From assembly GCA_964554335.1 (NCBI GenBank), contig CAZKOF010000036.1:1-19735 (forward strand): DNA of 19,735 nucleotides, given 5' to 3'. How positions within the stretch are numbered: the first letter of the stretch is position 1; each line of letters opens with the position of its first letter. This document shows positions 7,851 through 14,869 of this stretch, piece by piece. The notes below the pieces were generated by a model, which did no database searches, was not told the DNA's origin, and saw only the letters and a list, made by a program, of their open reading frames with translations. Origin of the DNA: UBA3263 sp964554335 (GTDB lineage: Bacteria > Bacteroidota > Bacteroidia > Bacteroidales > Muribaculaceae). A program made the position numbers and the translations under genes.

Positions 7851-8813
7851 TCAGTTGATTTTAACCTCTGAAACTTTCAGCAGGTGGTGGATGATGGCAA
7901 AAATTGTCAGTCCGGCTGCAGAGTGGATGTCGAGCTTGGCGCAGATATTGCGGCGATGGGTGGCAACGGTGTGGGGCGAGAGACAGAGTTTATCGGCAAT
8001 CTCCTTGTTGCTCAGTCCGCGGGCAACATTACGGATAATCTCCTTTTCACGCTCGGTCAGGTTATGCACCTCGGAGTCGCGTCCCGGAGCGGAGCCTTCA
8101 GTGGCTTCAGGCAAAAACTCGCCCGGGCGCAGTTTGCGTTCGAGGCGCTTGACCGCAGGGGCAAAGATGCGGTTTTCGAGGTCGCAGTGGCTCATCAGGT
8201 CCTGCTCGCAGTTAATAATATCGAAAAGCACCAGGTTGAGCAGGTCGTTGTCGGTCTGCTGACCATGATAGTGACAAATGAATATGTCTTTGAGTTCGCG
8301 GAGTTTGGTCGCTATCGGCTGGTGGTTGGCAACAAAGTCGCTTTCAATCGAGAATCCCGCGCGCCGCCTGCCGCGGAGAAGGTCTTCGACGTAACCGAAC
8401 ACTTCGTTGTTCTCAAAGTCCATGTGATGCTTGACTTCGGCAACGTAATCGTCGAAGAACTTGAGAATCACGAGCGCAACTTCCTCGCCGCCGGCATAGT
8501 TGATAGCCGAGATGAGCTTACGTCTAATCTGAGGCAGATAGAAGTCGATAAAATATGTGTGTGCACTCTTGAGATAGCTGATGAGTGCCGGGAGTGAGAC
8601 CTCGTCGATAGCCACTACGCGCCGTCCGATCAGGGAGGCCACTGCAAGAAACGTGCCGACGTCAACTCCGGCGCGCTCGCAGACCCTTGCCACAGAGTCT
8701 TCGCCGAAACCCAAAGGTATGCCGAAACGGCTCAGCGCCATCAGTAGCATTGGCGAGTCAGCGATAACCTCGCGCATTTTGTCTGAACTTCTGTATTGTC
8801 CGGCTTGTGTCAT
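7851..8813 (-). CDS. LuxR-type regulator fused to ScdA/YtfE-like hemerythrin di-iron domain
   Basis: 320 residues in three parts. Residues about 12-65 resemble the ScdA/YtfE N-terminal (DUF542) domain (FGIPLGFGEDSVARVCERAGVD), but the paired cysteines of that domain are replaced by GF. Residues about 80-225 form a hemerythrin-like four-helix region. Its histidines and glutamates (H85, H130, E134, H164, H209, E213) follow nearly the same spacing as the six di-iron ligands I recall for E. coli YtfE (H84, H129, E133, H160, H204, E208). Residues 251-306 are a LuxR/GerE helix-turn-helix (LTEREKEIIRNVARGLSNKEIADKL, SPHTVATHRRNI). It is probably a cytoplasmic one-component transcription factor that senses nitric oxide, oxygen or iron state through the di-iron site; sensing is inference. 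No receiver domain, so it is not a typical response regulator. Co-transcribed with DUF4491. Confidence 0.88.
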   Translation of the reverse strand: MTQAGQYRSSDKMREVIADSPMLLMALSRFGIPLGFGEDSVARVCERAGVDVGTFLAVASLIGRRVVAIDEVSLPALISYLKSAHTYFIDFYLPQIRRKLISAINYAGGEEVALVILKFFDDYVAEVKHHMDFENNEVFGYVEDLLRGRRRAGFSIESDFVANHQPIATKLRELKDIFICHYHGQQTDNDLLNLVLFDIINCEQDLMSHCDLENRIFAPAVKRLERKLRPGEFLPEATEGSAPGRDSEVHNLTEREKEIIRNVARGLSNKEIADKLCLSPHTVATHRRNICAKLDIHSAAGLTIFAIIHHLLKVSEVKIN

Positions 8814-8850
8814 GTTATTCGGCCTTTGGCCGAGAATTAGGGGTTAATGG
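8814..8850 (-). repeat. hairpin repeat in leader of the LuxR-type regulator (site B)
   Basis: A perfect palindrome, TCGGCCAAAGGCCGA on the coding strand (8819-8833), ends 5 bases before the ATG. It is preceded by a diverged copy of the constant motif (TAACCATTAACCCC, about 8838-8853). The layout matches site C, with a different core sequence. Confidence 0.7.
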
Positions 8851-8875
8851 TTACTGTTTACTGGTTAGGGAATGA

Positions 8876-8907
8876 CAAATTTACAAAAAAACTTCGAAAC
8901 CGGAAAA
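8876..8907 (-). promoter_or_regulatory. candidate promoter of the LuxR-type regulator
   Basis: The minus strand has TAAATTTG at 8876-8883, a full TAnnTTTG match. About 20 bases upstream is a T-rich TTTTCC rather than TTTG. The resulting leader of about 55 bases would consist mostly of the site B repeat. Confidence 0.5.
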
Positions 8908-8960
8908 TGAAAGATGGAAATCGCTGCACCGTAGGAAAGATTGCCGCGTTAGCGGCGAGG

Positions 8961-9193
8961 AGGCGCGTAGCGCCGCTACCATGATTAGCCTCGGGCAATA
9001 GGCGCGTCAGCGCCTGCGGCCCGAGGTCTGGCAGCAGCCGTCCACATCATTCTTTGAGCCGCGTTAGCGGCGACACTTTGGTTTCGCCGCTGACGCGCCT
9101 CTGAGGATGGGGCGGGGCCATAGCAAACCCGGGGCGGCGACCGCTGACGCGGTCTTTGCCCCGGGCTAATCATGGTAGCGGCGCTACGCGCCT
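8961..9193. repeat. nested palindromic element bounded by a perfect 30-base inverted repeat
   Basis: Bases 8961-8990 are the exact reverse complement of 9164-9193. Each arm itself folds (GGCGCGTAGCGCC). Inside are further hairpins: CCTCGGGC (8989-8996) with GCCCGAGG (9019-9026) enclosing GGCGCGTCAGCGCC (9001-9014); GCGTTAGCGGCGA (9061-9073) with 9084-9096, one mismatch; and CCCGGGGC (9128-9135) with GCCCCGGG (9158-9165) enclosing GACCGC/GCGGTC. The 16-mer GCCGCGTTAGCGGCGA occurs at 8943-8958 and again at 9058-9073. No transposase and no clear target-site duplication are visible. Confidence 0.85.
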
Positions 9194-9270
9194 TTTTGCT
9201 GCTCTGCAGCTATTTGATAAAGGGAACGCATGAGTGGGTATTGCATTCTTTTGCAACGCCCTTCTTCGAG

Positions 9271-10602
9271 TTATTGCGGCCGGTTGGTGAATTTGTAGAG
9301 GGCGGGAAGAAAGAGGCCGCGGGCAATGAGGTAGGCGAGGAAGGAGAGCCAAAGGGCGTGGTTGCCGAGGGTTGGGGTCAGCAGGGCCCAAAGGGAGAAG
9401 AAGAGGGCCGTGGCCGCAGCCATGCTCAGGAGCATCAGGCGCGTGCGGGTCAGGCCGATAATAATGCCGTCCCAGGTAAAGGCCATAAATCCGGCAAGAG
9501 GAATGGCAACGGCCCAGAGGCGGTATTCAGAGGCGGCGCTGACAACGGTAAGGTCGTCGGTCAGCAGCGCAAGAAAAGCGTCGCCGCCGGTGAGATAAAG
9601 GAGTGTGAACAGAATGGCAACTCCTCCACCCCACACCATTATGCGTCGAATGCAGCGGCTCAGGGCGTCACTATTGCCCGAGCCATAGAACTTGCCGCAG
9701 AGAGCTTCGGCCGCAAACGCGAAGCCGTCCATAAAGTAACTGAAAAGGGTGAAAAGCTGAAGCAGCAGGATATTGACGGCAAGGATGACGGTGCCCTGGC
9801 GCGCACCCGAGCGGGTGAACCAAACAGTCACGGCAATGAGGCATAGAGTGCGCAGAAAAACGTCGGCGTTTATAGCGAAAAAGCGGCGTAACGGAATCGC
9901 ATAACGGGCCTTTGCTCCGCAACGTCTGACAAATGAATAATAGAATCCGAGCCCGATTGCAAGACCGGCCCACTGGGCAATGAGCGTGCCGAGGGCAACT
10001 CCGCGGAGGCCGAGGTCGGCAACAAATACCAGCAGCAGACTCGCGACAATATTTATGACGTTTATTGCCAGTGATATCCACATCGGTGCGCGGGTGTTCT
10101 GACTGCCCACAAACCATCCCGTCAGGGCATATTGCATCAGCACGGCGGGGGCGCCGTAGATCAGAATGTTGAAATAGGTCAGCGCCGCGACTCGGGTCTC
10201 GGCCTCGGGGTCGAGAATCCACATCGCCAGCTCACCTAAGGGCCACCGGAGCACAACAAGCGCCAGACCGAGTATCAGGGCGAGGCGCAACGACTGATTT
10301 CCGATTCCCCGACGGCCGGCATCGTCGCCACGGCCATAGGCCTGAGCCGCAAGTCCCGAAGCCCCGAAGCGAAGAAACCCGCAGAGCCAATAGAGCATGT
10401 TGAAGAGAGTGCCGCCTACTGCAATGGCCGCGACAAAAGTCGCGCTGCCCAGATGGCCGACAATGGCAATGTCGACCAAACTGAGCAGCGGGGTTGTTAT
10501 GTTGGCAACTATGGCGGGAACCGCCAGGGCCAAAATCTGCTTATTCAGTGAGTTTCTTTGCACGGCAGCTTGACCACCAGAGGTAGCAGATAATTGCGGC
10601 AT
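9271..10602 (-). CDS. MATE family efflux transporter (DinF/NorM-like)
   Basis: 443 residues with about 12 predicted membrane helices in the two-bundle pattern of MATE exporters. It begins at the helix ILALAVPAIVANITTPLLSLVDIAIVGHLGS and includes WLCGFLRFGASGLAAQAYGRGD near 70-95. It exports cationic compounds, drugs or metabolites in exchange for Na+ or H+; the substrate cannot be told. The ATG at 10600-10602 lies within opt, giving a 62-base overlap. A GTG at residue 15 (10558-10560) would cut the overlap to 20 bases and leave the first helix intact, so the start is uncertain. Last gene of the POT-OPT-MATE operon. No clear intrinsic terminator follows, only a weak hairpin at 9236-9261 without a T tract. 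Confidence 0.92.
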   Translation of the reverse strand: MPQLSATSGGQAAVQRNSLNKQILALAVPAIVANITTPLLSLVDIAIVGHLGSATFVAAIAVGGTLFNMLYWLCGFLRFGASGLAAQAYGRGDDAGRRGIGNQSLRLALILGLALVVLRWPLGELAMWILDPEAETRVAALTYFNILIYGAPAVLMQYALTGWFVGSQNTRAPMWISLAINVINIVASLLLVFVADLGLRGVALGTLIAQWAGLAIGLGFYYSFVRRCGAKARYAIPLRRFFAINADVFLRTLCLIAVTVWFTRSGARQGTVILAVNILLLQLFTLFSYFMDGFAFAAEALCGKFYGSGNSDALSRCIRRIMVWGGGVAILFTLLYLTGGDAFLALLTDDLTVVSAASEYRLWAVAIPLAGFMAFTWDGIIIGLTRTRLMLLSMAAATALFFSLWALLTPTLGNHALWLSFLAYLIARGLFLPALYKFTNRPQ

Positions 10603-12508
10603 ACATCACGCAACCGAGAATCTGCGACGTTGATTCGCCCAGCGGCGAGGTGTATTCAAAGCCGCAGAACTTTGTCAGCGCGGCGAAGACGCCGAAAAGC
10701 GCACCGCCGGCAATGAGACCTGAGGAGATGAGCGTACCGCGGTCGTGGCGCGCGGAGCCGAGGGCTTTGTCTTTGGTGGAGTGCTGAACGAACCATGCAA
10801 CTGCGCCGCCGACAAGCAGCGGAGTGTTGAGGTCAAGAGGAATGAACATGCCGAGACAGAATGCCAGCGCCGGAACCCCGAGCCAGTTGAGAAGCAGGGC
10901 GAGGACGGCACCGCAGAAATAGAGTATCCACGGAGTTTCGCCGCCGGTCATCATCGGTTCAATGACTTTTGCCATGGCGTTGGCCTGAGGAGCGACCAAA
11001 GGATCGGGATGTTCGGGAGTCACATAAAAGCCATAAACCTGATTGAGCAGCAAAATCACGCCGCCGACGGTTGCAGCGCTGACAAGGGTTCCGAGGAACT
11101 TCCAGGTTTCCTGTTTCTTGGGTGTAGAGCCGAGCCAGTAGCCGATCTTCAGGTCTGTCACGAAACCGCCGGCCATGGAGAGAGCCGTGCAGACAACGCC
11201 GCCGATAACCATGGAGGCCACGATGCCCGACGTTCCGCTGAGGCCGATGCCGACAAAGATTGCCGAAGCGATAATCAACGTCATCAGGGTCATGCCGCTG
11301 ACGGGATTGGTGCCGACAATGGCGATTGCGTTGGCGGCAACTGTCGTGAACAGAAAAGCTATCACGGTTACCACAACCCAGGCGACCACGGCCTGCCAGA
11401 GCGTTCCGATAACGCCAACCCAAAAGAAGAGGAACGTTGCGATGAGGGCGATTACCATGTAGGCCACCACCGACTTCATGCTCAGGTCGGTCTGCCAACG
11501 CACGGGCTTCTCTGACCTGGCTGCGCCACCCTTTATTTCGCGCACGGCGAGGCCCACGGCCTGCATGATGATGGGCCATGACTTGATAATACCGATAATA
11601 CCGGACATGGCGATGCCGCCGATGCCGATAAGGCGGGCATAGTCTTTGAAAATGGCGTCAGGTCCCATAGCGGCCATTTCGACGGAACCGGAGGCTACCA
11701 GCGGGATAATCACCCACCAGACGAATACGGAACCTGCAAAAATCACGAACGCATATTTGAGGCCGACAATGTAGCCGAGGCCGAGCAGAGCGGCGCCCGT
11801 GTTGCAGCTCATGACAACTTTGAACTTGTCGGCAACCGCGGCGCCCCATGAGCTTGCGGCAGTGGTGATGGTCTCGGCCCACCAACCGAAAGTTGCAACG
11901 ACATAGTCATAGATGCCGCCGATAAGCGAGGCGATAATCAAAGTCTTGGCCTGAGAGCCTGAACCCTTTGCCTGAGCGCTGACGAGCACCTGGGTGGTTG
12001 CAGTTGCCTCCGGGAAGGGATACTTGCCGTGCATGTCCTTTACAAAATACTTGCGGAACGGGATGAAGAAGAGAATCCCGAGTACGCCGCCAAGAAGCGA
12101 GGCCAGGAATATCTGCAGGAAATCAACGGTGATTTCGGGGTGGGTGCCCTGCAGGATGTAGAGCGCCGGAAGCGTGAAGATTGCGCCGGCAACGATAACA
12201 CCCGAGCAGGCGCCGATGCTCTGAATGATGACGTTCTGACCCAAAGGGTCTTTCTTTCCGAGGGCCTGGCTGAGGCCAACGGCAATGATTGCGATCGGAA
12301 TCGCAGCCTCGAAGACCTGACCAACGCGCAGGCCCAGATAGGCCGCGGCAGCCGAAAATACGATGGCCAGGAGCAGGCCCATGCCGACTGAGTAGGGCGT
12401 CACCTCGCGCGTTTCACGCGCGGGGTGCATTATCGGGCGATACTCCTCGTCGGCGCCGAGTTCGCGAAATGCGTTCTCGGGCAGTGATGTCAAATCGGTT
12501 TCTTTCAT
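10541..12508 (-). CDS. OPT family oligopeptide transporter
   Basis: 655 residues, usual for bacterial OPT-superfamily proteins, with many predicted membrane helices. It has a cytoplasmic N-terminal stretch with EEYRPIMHPARETREVTPYSVGMG (about 20-43) and a first helix GLLLAIVFSAAAAYLGLRVGQVFEA, both typical of the bacterial OPT group. It is an inner-membrane, probably proton-coupled importer of oligopeptides; some relatives move metal chelates, so substrate is inferred. Start ATG at 12506-12508 lies 4 bases after the site C hairpin. The POT gene ends 45 bases upstream and MATE overlaps the 3' end, so the three are likely one transcript. Confidence 0.94.
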   Translation of the reverse strand: MKETDLTSLPENAFRELGADEEYRPIMHPARETREVTPYSVGMGLLLAIVFSAAAAYLGLRVGQVFEAAIPIAIIAVGLSQALGKKDPLGQNVIIQSIGACSGVIVAGAIFTLPALYILQGTHPEITVDFLQIFLASLLGGVLGILFFIPFRKYFVKDMHGKYPFPEATATTQVLVSAQAKGSGSQAKTLIIASLIGGIYDYVVATFGWWAETITTAASSWGAAVADKFKVVMSCNTGAALLGLGYIVGLKYAFVIFAGSVFVWWVIIPLVASGSVEMAAMGPDAIFKDYARLIGIGGIAMSGIIGIIKSWPIIMQAVGLAVREIKGGAARSEKPVRWQTDLSMKSVVAYMVIALIATFLFFWVGVIGTLWQAVVAWVVVTVIAFLFTTVAANAIAIVGTNPVSGMTLMTLIIASAIFVGIGLSGTSGIVASMVIGGVVCTALSMAGGFVTDLKIGYWLGSTPKKQETWKFLGTLVSAATVGGVILLLNQVYGFYVTPEHPDPLVAPQANAMAKVIEPMMTGGETPWILYFCGAVLALLLNWLGVPALAFCLGMFIPLDLNTPLLVGGAVAWFVQHSTKDKALGSARHDRGTLISSGLIAGGALFGVFAALTKFCGFEYTSPLGESTSQILGCVMYAAIICYLWWSSCRAKKLTE

Positions 12509-12557
12509 ATTATTCGGGCTTTGCCCGAAGGTTAAGGGTTAGGGGTTAAGAGGTTAT
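12509..12557 (-). repeat. hairpin repeat in POT-OPT gap (site C)
   Basis: On the coding strand a run of TTAACC-type motifs (12557 down to 12530, beginning ATAACCTCTTAACC) is followed by a perfect 7-pair palindrome TTCGGGCAAAGCCCGAA (12513-12529). The palindrome ends 4 bases before the OPT ATG. The leading ATAACC supplies the stop codon of the POT gene (TAA at 12554-12556). The element fills the entire intergenic gap. Confidence 0.8.
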
Positions 12558-14341
12558 TCTGCGGGGTCGGCGAGGGTTTCGTCGGCGGGAACTTCAGGCA
12601 TGTCGGCAGTTGCGGACTCGAGCTTCTTCATCTGTGAGAAGAGGAAGGCGGCCGAGAGCATGCAGAGACCGACGAGAATTGCCCATACGAGATAGGTCGG
12701 AATCTTGCCCCAGAGGAACATAGGAATGCTGACGAGGTAGTTGCCCGCAGCAGTTGCGGCAAACCAACCGCCCATCATCGAGCCTTTCATCTTGGGGGGG
12801 GCGACTTTGCTGACAAACGAGATACCCATCGGCGAGAGGAGCAATTCGGCGAAAGTCAGCAGCAGGTAGGTCGAAATAAGCCAGTTCGTGGAGACATCGC
12901 CGTTGGTGCCGACAAGATTCAGCGAGCCGACAATCATAACGACGTAGGCCAGGCCGGCAACAATCATGCCATAGCCGATTTTGCGGGGAGCCGAGGGTTC
13001 TTTGCCCTTTTTGTTGAGCCGGGCAAAAAGCGCCATAGAGAAGGGGGTCAGCGCAACGACATAGAAGGGGTTGAACTGCTGGTAGGCGGCGGGGTCGATG
13101 CCGGTAACGGTTTCCGGAGTGTTGTTATAGATGTAGGCGACAATGGCGCAGCAGGCTGCGAAAATAAGGCCGCTGATGACTTTGGCTTTTTTCGTGGTGC
13201 TCTGGAAAACGGAGAAGAGGGCGTAGACGCCGGCGGCAATGGCGGCGAGGGCCCAAAGGTTGAAGCCGATGCGCGTCCAGCTCGACGATTCGGGGCTGGT
13301 GCAGCTCTTGGCGAATTCGGTCAGTGTCTGACCGTTCTGGTGGAACACCATCCAAAAGAATATAACCACGGCAAACACGAGCATAAGCGCAATGACGCGG
13401 GCCCGGGTCTGCTCAGGAGTGAGCTCGGGGCCGGCGTTGACGGCTTTTGCCTGCTCGGGGTTCTTCTTGTCGATGAGTATATGCTTGTAGGTCTTGCGTC
13501 CGAGCGAGTAAATCATGAAGCTGACAATCAGCGAACCGCATGCGAGCATAAACGCATAGTTGCAACCGAGCGAGAATGCCTCGATATAATCGGTGGCAAA
13601 GTCGGTGAGCGAGGTATATGCGGCCCCACACTCTACGGCAAACTGCGTCAGGTAATCCGAAAGGAAGCCGGCCAGGTTGCCACCTTCAGCCATGCCGTTG
13701 GAGGTTGCGAAGTCGGTCATCTGCTTGAGACGGTCAGCGTCTGTCGGCATCGCGGTGAAGCCGTTAGTGTCGAGACACCAGTTGCTGACCGTTGCGGCCA
13801 TCGGATTATTGGTCAGGAAGCCGGCGTTTTTGAGCGCGAGGTTCTTCAGCGCGATGGCTGCCCCCGGGGCGAACATCGAACCGAGGTTGATAGCCATGTA
13901 GAAGAGCGAGAACGCGGCATCGCGGCGGTCGGCATAGCGGGCCTCATTATAGAGGTCGCCGACCATTACCTGCAGGTTGCCTTTGAACAGGCCCGTGCCG
14001 ACGGAAATCAGCAGCAGGGCGGCGAAGAGCACCATCAGCGAGACATTGCTGCGCACGGGGGTGGGTGCCGACATCAACGCATAGCCAATGAACATCACGG
14101 CAATACCGCTGACAACACACTTGCCGAAGCTCCAGCGGTCGGCGAGCCAGCCGCCGACGAGCGGCATGAAGTAAACGAGGGCAAGGAAGATTGAGAAAAT
14201 CTGGCCTGTCCAGGTTGAGTCGAGGCCGAATTTCGCCTGTAGATAAAACAGGAAGATTGCCAGCATGGTGTAGTAGCCGAAGCGCTCACCCGTGTTGGCG
14301 AGTGAAAGGACATAAAGGCCGGCCGGTTGGTTCTTAAACAT
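12554..14341 (-). CDS. POT/PTR family proton-dependent peptide transporter
   Basis: 595 residues, a major-facilitator peptide importer (di/tripeptides with protons) in the inner membrane. The POT signature ERFGYY is at residues 19-24, followed by GWLADRW (about 64-70), GTGLFKGNLQVMVGDLY (about 116-132) and the RRDAAFSLFYMAINLGSMFAP segment typical of the family. It is about 90 residues longer than many bacterial POTs because of an insertion near residues 170-255 (polar, with FATSNGMAEGGN) between helices; such insertions occur in Bacteroidetes POTs. First gene of the POT-OPT-MATE operon; its 5' leader carries site D. A C8 run (12794-12801 on the plus strand as G8) lies in the coding sequence near the 3' end. 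Confidence 0.95.
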   Translation of the reverse strand: MFKNQPAGLYVLSLANTGERFGYYTMLAIFLFYLQAKFGLDSTWTGQIFSIFLALVYFMPLVGGWLADRWSFGKCVVSGIAVMFIGYALMSAPTPVRSNVSLMVLFAALLLISVGTGLFKGNLQVMVGDLYNEARYADRRDAAFSLFYMAINLGSMFAPGAAIALKNLALKNAGFLTNNPMAATVSNWCLDTNGFTAMPTDADRLKQMTDFATSNGMAEGGNLAGFLSDYLTQFAVECGAAYTSLTDFATDYIEAFSLGCNYAFMLACGSLIVSFMIYSLGRKTYKHILIDKKNPEQAKAVNAGPELTPEQTRARVIALMLVFAVVIFFWMVFHQNGQTLTEFAKSCTSPESSSWTRIGFNLWALAAIAAGVYALFSVFQSTTKKAKVISGLIFAACCAIVAYIYNNTPETVTGIDPAAYQQFNPFYVVALTPFSMALFARLNKKGKEPSAPRKIGYGMIVAGLAYVVMIVGSLNLVGTNGDVSTNWLISTYLLLTFAELLLSPMGISFVSKVAPPKMKGSMMGGWFAATAAGNYLVSIPMFLWGKIPTYLVWAILVGLCMLSAAFLFSQMKKLESATADMPEVPADETLADPAE

Positions 14342-14345
14342 GATT

Positions 14346-14387
14346 GGTTAATGGGTTATGGGCGCTGCGCGCCGGTTAAGGAGTTAT
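14346..14387 (-). repeat. hairpin repeat upstream of POT gene (site D)
   Basis: On the coding strand: ATAACTCCTTAACC (14374-14387, two changes from the consensus), then a perfect palindrome GGCGCGCAGCGCC (14361-14373), then an exact ATAACCCATTAACC (14346-14359), then the ATG 4 bases later. Here the core sits between two constant motifs. Confidence 0.85.
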
Positions 14388-14413
14388 GTTTATTGACAAA
14401 TGATTTTTAACAA

Positions 14414-14433
14414 GGACGCTCCTCGGGGCGTCC
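14414..14433. repeat. GGACGC/GCGTCC palindrome after sufE
   Basis: Inverted repeat GGACGC (14414-14419) and GCGTCC (14428-14433) with an 8-base centre, next to the context CCCTACGA. It resembles the GGACGC...GCGTCC palindromes that are abundant between genes in Bacteroidales (from memory). It lies 8 bases past the sufE stop and is followed on the minus strand by TTGTTAAAAA, so it may double as a weak terminator for the HAD-anSME-cyclase-sufE operon. Confidence 0.6.
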
Positions 14434-14440
14434 CTACGAT

Positions 14441-14869
14441 TTAACCTTTGAGTTGCGCAGCAAAAATCGCAGCGTAGACGCGCATTTGCTTGACCATTGC
14501 GAGGAGTCCGTTTGAGCGGGTCGGAGAGAGATGTTCGCTCAAGCCGATACGGTCAATGAAGTAAAGGTCGCTATTGAGAATATCGTCGGGAGTCCGGTCG
14601 TTGAGCACCTTTATCAGCAGGGCAATAATGCCCTTTACGATTATGGCGTCGGAGTCGGCCTCGAAATGCACCCGGCCTTCGGAAGTCAGTTCGGCGTTAA
14701 TCCATACGCGACTCTGACATCCTTCAATCAGATACTGAGGAGTTTTATATTTCTCGTCGATCGGAGGCAGCTGGTTACCGAGGTCGATGATGTAGCCATA
14801 ACGATCCATCCAGTCCTCGATTTCAGAAAATTCGCCGATTATTTCGTCTTGAATTTCGTTGATAGTCAT
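14441..14869 (-). CDS. sufE: SufE family sulfur-acceptor protein
   Basis: 142 residues, the usual SufE length. SufE accepts persulfide sulfur from the cysteine desulfurase SufS and passes it to the SufBCD Fe-S scaffold in the cytoplasm. The acceptor cysteine is C51 in LIEGCQSRVW, the same position as in E. coli SufE. The downstream half carries the SufE-like IGLSEHLSPTRSNGLLAMVKQM segment. The start overlaps the stop of the glutaminyl-cyclase gene by 4 bases (ATGA). No sufS or sufBCD is in the window. Its presence in an operon with a three-cluster radical SAM enzyme suggests, by inference, a supply role for Fe-S assembly. Confidence 0.95.
   Translation of the reverse strand: MTINEIQDEIIGEFSEIEDWMDRYGYIIDLGNQLPPIDEKYKTPQYLIEGCQSRVWINAELTSEGRVHFEADSDAIIVKGIIALLIKVLNDRTPDDILNSDLYFIDRIGLSEHLSPTRSNGLLAMVKQMRVYAAIFAAQLKG

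Larger units (their letters stand above)
8814..9270. other. 457-base gene-free region between regulator and MATE gene
   Basis: It holds, from left to right, site B, the candidate promoter, a short unremarkable stretch (8908-8940), a cluster of GC-rich palindromes (8943-9193), and an unremarkable 80-base stretch containing one weak hairpin (9236-9261). I see no convincing gene; open frames here read through palindromes and lack any family resemblance. Confidence 0.7.

Noticed and set aside
8985..9173. A 62-residue minus-strand frame inside the nested palindrome
   Set aside because: Its codons are read from hairpin arms, with no start context or family resemblance.
9172..9846. A 224-residue plus-strand frame starting in the palindromic region
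   Set aside because: It runs antisense to the MATE gene, is rich in Gly, Glu and Lys without any fold, and begins inside the inverted repeat.
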